NCBI GenBank assembly: GCA_947456315.1
Contig: CANGRU010000128.1
Location: 1 to 5,713 of the forward strand
Direction: 5' to 3'
Length of the DNA stretch: 5,713 nucleotides
Source: Beijerinckiaceae bacterium
GTDB lineage: Bacteria; Pseudomonadota; Alphaproteobacteria; Rhizobiales; Beijerinckiaceae
The position numbers were made by a program, and so were the translations under genes. Every line of letters starts with the position of its first letter. Position 1 is the stretch's first letter. This document shows, one piece after another, positions 1 to 4,932 of the stretch. The notes beneath the pieces were generated by a model. That model ran no database searches and was not told where the DNA came from. It saw nothing but the letters and a program-made list of their open reading frames with translations.

Positions 1-212
1 ATGAGATAGAGGCCGGGCGCTGCATCGCTGCCCCCATGCCCGCGCAGATCGACACGCAACACACGGAAACCGGCTGCGGTGAATGCCGCAACCTGTTCTG
101 CCCACATGCCCATGTCGGAGGCGAGCGCATGGCCGAAATAAACAACCGGTGCTGTTTCATCACCGACCAGATCATAGGCTATGCGCAGGCCATTGGCTTT
201 TCTGTAGAGCAT
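1..212 (-). CDS. Alpha/beta hydrolase, N-terminal part (3-oxoadipate enol-lactonase-like), cut by window edge
   Basis: Reading the minus strand from the ATG at 210-212 gives 70 open codons to the window edge, beginning MLYRKANGLRIAYDLVGD. The pattern is the start of an alpha/beta-hydrolase fold: a first beta hairpin (residues 2-17), a strand leading into the oxyanion-loop region with G27-H28 and the following SDMGMW (32-37), then strand RVLRVD and the DLRGHGGSD turn (55-63). DxRGHGxS followed by PGLY is typical of 3-oxoadipate enol-lactonase (PcaD) and related lactonases/esterases. The nucleophilic Ser elbow, acid and His lie beyond the window, so catalytic competence cannot be checked. The start is supported by AAGGA 8 nt upstream, overlapping the stop of the FAH-family gene 11 nt away. 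The likely role is cytoplasmic hydrolysis of an ester or lactone in the same pathway; PcaD itself is only one possibility, because the neighbours are not beta-ketoadipate genes. The family call is firm, the substrate is not. Confidence 0.85.
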   Translation of the reverse strand, partial: MLYRKANGLRIAYDLVGDETAPVVYFGHALASDMGMWAEQVAAFTAAGFRVLRVDLRGHGGSDAAPGLYL

Positions 213-220
213 CGCACCTA

Positions 221-226
221 TCCTTA
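221..226 (-). promoter_or_regulatory. Ribosome binding site of the alpha/beta hydrolase, overlapping the upstream stop
   Basis: The minus strand reads TAAGGA here. TAA is the stop codon of the FAH-family gene and AAGGA is the Shine-Dalgarno core, 8 nt before the ATG at 212. The overlap fixes the hydrolase start and suggests that ribosomes finishing the upstream gene can reinitiate. The same TAAGGA-plus-8-nt layout is found before the CapA-like gene at 4927-4932. Confidence 0.7.
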
Positions 227-1087
227 ATATTGATGCGCACGCACCGGCACATCCATGCGGCCGATCAGCGGGGACTCCAGCGTGATCACATCGCCGGGCT
301 TCACCGGACCAACGCCCGAGCACGTGCCCGTATAGATCACGTCACCCGGATAGAGCGTGTAGAAGGACGTCGCAAACTCGATCAGGCGGACGACATTGTA
401 GATGAGATAGGCTGTATTGGTTTTCTGGCGCGTCTCGCCATTCACCTTGAGTTCCAGCGGCACATCGGTCGGATCGGGCACTTCATCAGCCGTCACCATC
501 CAGGGGCCCAACACCGCATAGCCATCGGGCGACTTGCGGAAAGAGCGATCTTCCGGACCACGAATGGTCATATCGAGACCCAGCGAATAGCCCGCGACAT
601 AATTCAGCGCATCGGCTTGGCTGACATTGGTGCATTGCTTGCCGATCACGACAACCAGCTCCAGCTCATGATCTGTGCGGCGCTCGGGAAAACGCACCGG
701 CACGCCAGCGGCCGGACCAACCAGCGAGGTTGGCGCTTTGAGGAAGAGACCATCCGTGCCGATCTTGGCTGTGTGCTTGGAGCCGCCCGCCTGACGCGCG
801 GCTTCCATCTCGATGATGTGATCCTGATAATTGGTGGGAGCCGCAACAATTTTCGGCACGCGCGCCACAGGCGACAGCAGTTTCACGCTTCCCACATCAA
901 TACCGGGCGCTTTTTTGGCGGCTTCCATCAAACGATCTTTGATCTGGGGAAGCGCTGCAATCACGGCATCGCAAATGGCTGTATAGGGCGTGTTGGCACG
1001 CACCTCTGTCTGGATGTCGGTGACATCATGGATTTTGTCGCCAATGACGACACCAAGACGATCATCTCCGAAACGGCAAATACGCAT
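224..1087 (-). CDS. Fumarylacetoacetate hydrolase (FAH)-family protein
   Basis: A 287-residue protein, the usual length for bacterial FAH-superfamily enzymes, which use a divalent metal to hydrolyse, hydrate, decarboxylate or isomerise 2-oxo or 1,3-dioxo acids. A small N-terminal domain (about 1-70, starting MRICRFGDDRLGVVIGD) precedes the catalytic domain. Visible hallmarks are the NYxxHxxE motif (N86, Y87, H90, E93; in FAHD1-type enzymes the His-Glu pair takes part in catalysis), metal ligands E141 and E143 in DHELELVVVIGK and D172 in YSLGLDMTIRG, the conserved K185 in FRKSPDGYAVLGP, and the C-terminal signatures YPGDVIYTGTCSGVG (246-260) and VKPGDVI (262-268). One oddity is C256 where most members have Pro (TGTP). 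No signal peptide, so cytoplasmic. ATG 1087 is preceded by GAGAGGA at 8 nt. The gene lies 27 nt after the second MmgE/PrpD gene and 11 nt before the alpha/beta hydrolase. The family is certain; whether it is a hydrolase, hydratase or decarboxylase is not. Confidence 0.95.
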   Translation of the reverse strand: MRICRFGDDRLGVVIGDKIHDVTDIQTEVRANTPYTAICDAVIAALPQIKDRLMEAAKKAPGIDVGSVKLLSPVARVPKIVAAPTNYQDHIIEMEAARQAGGSKHTAKIGTDGLFLKAPTSLVGPAAGVPVRFPERRTDHELELVVVIGKQCTNVSQADALNYVAGYSLGLDMTIRGPEDRSFRKSPDGYAVLGPWMVTADEVPDPTDVPLELKVNGETRQKTNTAYLIYNVVRLIEFATSFYTLYPGDVIYTGTCSGVGPVKPGDVITLESPLIGRMDVPVRAHQY

Positions 1088-1095
1088 GGGACTTG

Positions 1096-1102
1096 TCCTC
1101 TC
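1096..1102 (-). promoter_or_regulatory. Ribosome binding site of the FAH-family gene
   Basis: The minus strand carries GAGAGGA, a strong match to the anti-Shine-Dalgarno sequence, 8 nt before the ATG at 1087 and inside the 27-nt gap after the stop of the second MmgE/PrpD gene. It supports the start giving MRICRFGDD. Confidence 0.7.
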
Positions 1103-1114
1103 TGATTGGGTGAA

Positions 1115-2512
1115 TCAGGCCTGAAGGGCCGTTGAAATATCCTGCGCACTCGACAGGCGTTCAGCATTCATGACCAGATCGATGATCTTGTCGGTTTTTT
1201 CGCGTGAGAATTGCGTTTCCGACAATTTGCGGAATTTGGCGATCACATCTTCCTCGGTCGCAAACTTATGCTCGGAGCCGCGCGGTGACTCGACGGTCTC
1301 TTCCTGCACATCGCCATTCTTGAAGCGGATTTCCACCCGCACCTTATGACGGAAACGCGAGCCCAGCGCCGTGATCGCCGGATCTTCGATCACATTGACG
1401 AGCTTTGAGACTTCCATGCGCTGCGGATCAGCCACTTTGTCTTCTGTGAACTGGGCCACAAAAGCATCGCCTTCGATCAGATAGGTCGCAATGCAATAGG
1501 GCAGATTGAGCTGTGCCGAGGTGAGGCCCTGCGGCTTGTAAGGCCAGCCGACATGATCAGCGGTGACGCGCGAACCATGCACGATGATCTTTTCAATATC
1601 ATTCAGCGTGAAGGGGCGGCGGGCCTGAATCTCGCGGATGCCATCAAGGGTCGTGTGGTTGGAACCCACGCATGAATAGAATTTCAGCGCGATCTGCATG
1701 GTTTCAAAACGCTCGCCCAACCCATCAGACAGTGCAGCGAGATTGAAGCGGTCGGTTGAACGCGAGAAGGTCGTGCAGAAGCCGCCATATTCGCTTTCGA
1801 GCACGTCCTGAATGCCCGTGTAGCCCTTGCGTGCGAGCAGCGCGCCATAAAAGCCGGACTGCGCGGAGCGGCCTGCATGCATGCGCTTGACCATCGAACC
1901 ATATTGCGCGGCCATGAGACCGGCGGCCTGCGTGCCACCAATGCCCAGAGCGTTGATCGTCTGCGCAACATCAAGACGCATGGCGCGTGCTGAACCGGCA
2001 GCTGCCGAGAAGACGCCCAATGTCGCGCCTGAATGCCAGCCTTGGCCGATATGTTCCTGCCCCATGCAAATGCCCACACGCGGGCCGATTTCATAGCCAG
2101 CCACAGTGGCTGCCAGAAATTCCTTGCCGGACAGCGACGCATCTTTTTCGAGCACGGCAAGCACGCCCGGTAATGTGACCGCGCCGACATGCAACACGCC
2201 TACGCGATGCACATCATCCAGCTCGAAACTCTGGACCAGCGCGCCATTGATCAGCACAGCATGAGGCGAGGACAGTTTTTCTTTCGTGCCCCAGACAGCG
2301 GAATCGGCCGTCTTGTCCACTTCACCCAGCGTCTCGCGCAGGATGCGGCTCCAGGGCAGGTTGATGCCATAGATCGCGCAGCCCAGAGAATCTAGCGTCA
2401 GCAGCTTGATGCGCTTCAATACGTCCGAGGGAATACGCTCAAAGGTGAAGCCGCTGACAAATTCAGCAATCGCTTTGGTGTGGGGATTTTCGCCGTTGTG
2501 AGACTTGGCCAT
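1115..2512 (-). CDS. MmgE/PrpD-family protein (second copy, downstream paralogue)
   Basis: A 465-residue protein of the MmgE/PrpD superfamily (2-methylcitrate dehydratase, cis-aconitate decarboxylase, iminodisuccinate epimerase), cytoplasmic enzymes acting on di- and tricarboxylates. The all-helical domain begins at HTKAIAEFVSGF (11-22) and IKLLTLDSLGCAIYGI (35-50). Family residues seen: ELDD (97-100), H108 in LHVGA, H160 in GWHSGATLG, K209/H212/R215 in MVKRMHAGRSAQSG, YGGFCTTF (242-249), K277, C281 and H286 in LKFYSCVGSNHTTLDGI, and the AQLNLPYCIA strand (333-342). The smaller alpha/beta lid domain lies around 265-410. The reading frame stays open back to 2602, but the start is placed at 2512: AAGGA stands 6 nt upstream, the family alignment starts a few residues after it, and the longer version would overlap the preceding gene by 68 nt. 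It lies 22 nt after the first MmgE/PrpD gene, with which it may form a heteromer or catalyse a consecutive step. True PrpD (methylcitrate cycle) is unlikely, since no prpB/prpC neighbours are visible. Confidence 0.93.
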   Translation of the reverse strand: MAKSHNGENPHTKAIAEFVSGFTFERIPSDVLKRIKLLTLDSLGCAIYGINLPWSRILRETLGEVDKTADSAVWGTKEKLSSPHAVLINGALVQSFELDDVHRVGVLHVGAVTLPGVLAVLEKDASLSGKEFLAATVAGYEIGPRVGICMGQEHIGQGWHSGATLGVFSAAAGSARAMRLDVAQTINALGIGGTQAAGLMAAQYGSMVKRMHAGRSAQSGFYGALLARKGYTGIQDVLESEYGGFCTTFSRSTDRFNLAALSDGLGERFETMQIALKFYSCVGSNHTTLDGIREIQARRPFTLNDIEKIIVHGSRVTADHVGWPYKPQGLTSAQLNLPYCIATYLIEGDAFVAQFTEDKVADPQRMEVSKLVNVIEDPAITALGSRFRHKVRVEIRFKNGDVQEETVESPRGSEHKFATEEDVIAKFRKLSETQFSREKTDKIIDLVMNAERLSSAQDISTALQA

Positions 2513-2518
2513 GTGATG

Positions 2519-2523
2519 TCCTT
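2519..2523 (-). promoter_or_regulatory. Ribosome binding site deciding the start of the second MmgE/PrpD gene
   Basis: The minus strand reads AGAAGGA then CATCAC then ATG, so AAGGA stands 6 nt from the ATG at 2512, in the 22-nt gap after the stop at 2535. Its presence argues against the longer in-frame start at 2602, whose extra 30 residues are encoded largely inside the preceding gene and do not look like family sequence. Confidence 0.7.
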
Positions 2524-2534
2524 CTTTTCTTGTT

Positions 2535-3869
2535 TCAGCACAGCCAGTCGAGCTGGCTCTCATTCTCAATTGCACAGAGCCGCTCAAACAGATGAGCTGC
2601 ATCCGCGGGGTAATCCTTGGTCATAATATCAAAACGCTCGCGCAATTGCGCAGACGTGAGCGGCATGCCCGGCGTGCCGGGGAATTCTGCGACTTCGCGC
2701 TCGAGAACGCGCCCATCGTTGAGTGTCAACACCGTGCGCGTCATCCAGTCCGAATGGCTTTCGCGCCCATCGCTGACCACATCAATCTTTTGTGCGAGTG
2801 CCCGCACGCCTGCATCTTGCAATTTGGACGCATCAAAAGAAGCTGGATCTGCGGCAGAGCCACTCAGCGCGCAAGCCAGCGAGAAGGGGATGGAATAATT
2901 GGCGAGTGCCGGATCAGCCGGCGCCTTGTTTCCATTCAACTCGGCCATGCGGCTGGTGCCATAGACCGTGATCTGCTGGACCTGATCGGCGCGCAGACCC
3001 AATTCACGCTGCCAAGATTCAATCGCATAAATCGCCGTATGCGCAGTGATGTGGCACGGGTAACGCTTGAGGCAGATTTTCAGTGTCTCGAAATCCTGAC
3101 CCAATCCACCAGTCAGCTTTTCAACATCCTGCTTGCCGCAGAAGGTCGCCAGAAAGCCGCGCTTGCCTTCAAGCGATTCATGCGGGCCTTCATAGCCGCG
3201 TTCCGCCATTTGGGCCGCAAAGACACCATTCTGTGCAGCGCGCCCGATGTGCAAACGCTTGACCATGGCGCCCTGCCCTTCATAGGCAAATTGCATGACA
3301 CCTGCCGACATGGACACAGCCAAGCCGAAAGCAGAATTCATCTGATCCGCCTTGAGCCCATAAATCTTGCCCACGGCTGCTGCCGCACCGATAGGACCCG
3401 TCAAACCCGGCGCATGGAAACCGCGCGGCTCTGCGGAATGCAGCGTTGAAGCCCCCACACGCATCAGCACTTCAAAGCCAACGATGATGGCTTCCAGCAA
3501 AGCACGCCCCGAAGCCTGACGTTCTTGCGCCGCCGCCAAAGCTGCCGCCACAATAATGGCACCCGGATGCACGCCAGCCCCCGGCTTGCGCAATGAATCA
3601 AGTTCCAAAGCATGCGCCAGAAGCCCGTTGGCAAAAGCGGCCTGTTCCGCACCAATGCGCAAATCGGGTTTGCCGATGACACGGCAGCTACCCGGCACTT
3701 GGCGCGCCTGTTCAATGGCCATCTTGCCCCACACCGTCTCACGCCCGCGCACAGCAATGCCGATTGTGTCGATCAGACACTCACGCGCACGATCAACGAC
3801 GCTGGCTGGCACTTGGGCAAGCGAGAGATCAACCGCAAAGCGTGCGAGTGTGGCGCTCTCACCGCTCAT
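2535..3869 (-). CDS. MmgE/PrpD-family protein (first copy, upstream paralogue)
   Basis: A 444-residue MmgE/PrpD-superfamily enzyme, full length for the family and presumably cytoplasmic. The helical domain starts at LARFAVDLSLAQVPASVV (8-25) with CLIDTIGIAVRG (31-42). Family residues visible are D91 in HALELDS, H101 in GVHPGAI, H152 in GFHAPGLTGPIGAAAAVGK, K204/H207/R210 in AMVKRLHIGRAAQNG, the GFLATFCG segment (238-245), K268, C272 and H277 in LKRYPCHITAHTAIYAI, and the NYSIPFSLACAL strand (324-335). The common Asp-Asp pair of the FDD motif is Asp-Ser here (D91-S92). The ATG overlaps the CapA-like stop as ATGA and has no good Shine-Dalgarno sequence, so translation probably depends on coupling. 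It is clearly a distant paralogue of the next gene, sharing the KRxHxGR and K-Y-x-C-x(4)-H motifs but little else by eye. Possible activities are dehydratase/hydratase, epimerase or decarboxylase on a carboxylic acid; the sequence alone does not choose among them. Confidence 0.93.
   Translation of the reverse strand: MSGESATLARFAVDLSLAQVPASVVDRARECLIDTIGIAVRGRETVWGKMAIEQARQVPGSCRVIGKPDLRIGAEQAAFANGLLAHALELDSLRKPGAGVHPGAIIVAAALAAAQERQASGRALLEAIIVGFEVLMRVGASTLHSAEPRGFHAPGLTGPIGAAAAVGKIYGLKADQMNSAFGLAVSMSAGVMQFAYEGQGAMVKRLHIGRAAQNGVFAAQMAERGYEGPHESLEGKRGFLATFCGKQDVEKLTGGLGQDFETLKICLKRYPCHITAHTAIYAIESWQRELGLRADQVQQITVYGTSRMAELNGNKAPADPALANYSIPFSLACALSGSAADPASFDASKLQDAGVRALAQKIDVVSDGRESHSDWMTRTVLTLNDGRVLEREVAEFPGTPGMPLTSAQLRERFDIMTKDYPADAAHLFERLCAIENESQLDWLC
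3866..3869 (-). promoter_or_regulatory. ATGA stop/start overlap coupling the CapA-like and first MmgE/PrpD genes
   Basis: The minus strand reads ATGA: TGA ends the CapA-like gene and ATG begins the MmgE/PrpD gene. The 15-20 nt before this ATG lack a convincing purine-rich Shine-Dalgarno sequence, so termination-reinitiation is the likely way the downstream gene is translated. This would tie the amounts of the two proteins together. Confidence 0.75.
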
Positions 3870-4918
3870 CGTGCATCAGCCTGTTTCAGCACGATCTCAT
3901 TGCCGGAAGCGACAATCTCCGTGCCCATGTCGCGGGATCGTTTGGCGATATCCTTGAACTCTTCCTGTTCTTTGGTGAGGTCGCAGACATAGCTCTCATT
4001 GGCCTCGTTGTGACGCACAAATTCAAAAGCTGCGCGTGACACATTGTTGCCGTCGAAATCGACCTTGGCCATCATGCCGATCCAGTCACCATGGGTGACG
4101 CCGCCATGACCTGTGTGGAACGAGAAGGAGCCCAGCCCGTAATAGATCGGCTTGCCTTTGTAGATTTCCACGCCCAGCGAATAATGCGGCCCATGGCCGA
4201 TGACGACATCCGCACCGCCATCAATCGCGGCATGGGCGATCTCTTTCATATATTCGAGCACATCCTTGTGCAGACCCCAGTGGAAAGAGCAAACAACAAT
4301 GTCCGCCTCTTTGCGTGCGTCTGCGAGATCAGCCTGGAACTTTTCGAGATAGGCTTTGTCAGCCCATGTCACGATATAGGGCGGAATACCGGGGCGATTG
4401 AGCGGGGGAATCTCGCGCTTCATTTTATACATCGGCACTTGATAGGCCGTATGGCCACGCAACACGGCAATGCCGGCTGAATGTTTTGTCGCCTCGTGAT
4501 TGGTTGCCCAATAGACCGAGCTGCGCTGCAAAAATGCGATCTTCTTGCCCTTGCGCTCGATGATGGCGGGCTTGCGCGCTGCGGCATCATTGGCACCAGC
4601 GCCTGTATGCAGAAAGCCGGCGCGGTCGAGATGGGCGATCGATTCATTAATCGCCTGTTCGCCGTAATTGACGTTATTGGCCAGACCCACCACTTCAATG
4701 CGCGCTTGTTTCAGAGCCGTTTCCGTGACTTTCGGATCGGAGAAAAAGCCCTCCACACTGGTCGAGCCTTCATTCAGCCGGTCTGTCAGACAGCATTCCA
4801 GATTGGCAAACACCAGATCGGCTTTTTCAAATGTGCCGCGCACTTTGCGGAAGGGCACATCCGGGTCCGTGACATTCATCAGATTGACGTCACCTGTCAG
4901 CATGAGTGTGAAGGTCAT
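3866..4918 (-). CDS. CapA/PGA_cap-family metallophosphatase-like protein, no signal peptide
   Basis: A 350-residue protein with the PGA_cap (CapA/PgsA) metallophosphoesterase-like fold across most of its length. Motifs in order: LMLTGDVNLMN (6-15, D10), VFANLECCLTD (36-46, N39 and E41), VVGLANNVNYGEQAI (76-90), HTGAGAND (104-111), FLQRSSVYW (129-137), VVCSFHWGLHKD (208-219, H213), GADVVIGHGPHYSLGVEIYKG (from 235, H242 and H245) and GLGSFSF (261-267). The first beta strand starts at residue 2, so there is no leader or membrane anchor, unlike many capsule-linked CapA proteins; it is probably cytoplasmic. The common ANNH signature is ANNV here and the loop to YG is shorter, which may be a subfamily trait. 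TAAGGA 8 nt upstream supports the start, 11 nt after the binding-protein gene. The role in poly-gamma-glutamate or capsule metabolism attached to the family name is doubtful in this setting. A hydrolase acting on a phosphoester or amide substrate of the pathway is a guess. Confidence 0.92.
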   Translation of the reverse strand: MTFTLMLTGDVNLMNVTDPDVPFRKVRGTFEKADLVFANLECCLTDRLNEGSTSVEGFFSDPKVTETALKQARIEVVGLANNVNYGEQAINESIAHLDRAGFLHTGAGANDAAARKPAIIERKGKKIAFLQRSSVYWATNHEATKHSAGIAVLRGHTAYQVPMYKMKREIPPLNRPGIPPYIVTWADKAYLEKFQADLADARKEADIVVCSFHWGLHKDVLEYMKEIAHAAIDGGADVVIGHGPHYSLGVEIYKGKPIYYGLGSFSFHTGHGGVTHGDWIGMMAKVDFDGNNVSRAAFEFVRHNEANESYVCDLTKEQEEFKDIAKRSRDMGTEIVASGNEIVLKQADAR

Positions 4919-4926
4919 TTTCTTTT

Positions 4927-4932
4927 TCCTTA
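4927..4932 (-). promoter_or_regulatory. Ribosome binding site of the CapA-like gene, overlapping the upstream stop
   Basis: The minus strand reads TAAGGA: TAA ends the substrate-binding-protein gene and AAGGA lies 8 nt before the ATG at 4918, across an A-rich spacer. The geometry is identical to that before the alpha/beta hydrolase at 221-226 and supports the start MTFTLMLTGD. Confidence 0.7.

Noticed and set aside
83..1105. Long plus-strand open frame (340 codons) opposite the FAH-family gene
   Set aside because: The translation is rich in His, Arg and Gln with no recognisable motif, and it mirrors the codon structure of a clear FAH gene on the other strand. It also has no ribosome site in a sensible place.
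1103..1117. Small inverted repeat TGATT/AATCA with a 5-nt loop after the second MmgE/PrpD gene, and GGAC-TT-GTCC at 1089-1098
   Set aside because: The stems are only 4-5 bp, no U-tract follows, and the second repeat has a 2-nt loop and overlaps the ribosome site. Neither is a credible terminator or operator, and the operon clearly continues.
2513..2602. Extended N-terminus (30 residues) of the second MmgE/PrpD protein from an ATG at 2602
   Set aside because: It would overlap the preceding gene by 68 nt, has no family similarity, and a good AAGGA site precedes the ATG at 2512.
2592..3449. Plus-strand open frame of 285 codons opposite the first MmgE/PrpD gene
   Set aside because: It is an antisense shadow: low-complexity Arg/His-rich translation without domain features, entirely within a well-supported minus-strand gene.
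2535..3869. Assignment of the MmgE/PrpD genes as prpD of the 2-methylcitrate cycle
   Set aside because: No methylcitrate synthase, methylisocitrate lyase or AcnD-like gene is nearby, there are two divergent copies, and the family is functionally broad.
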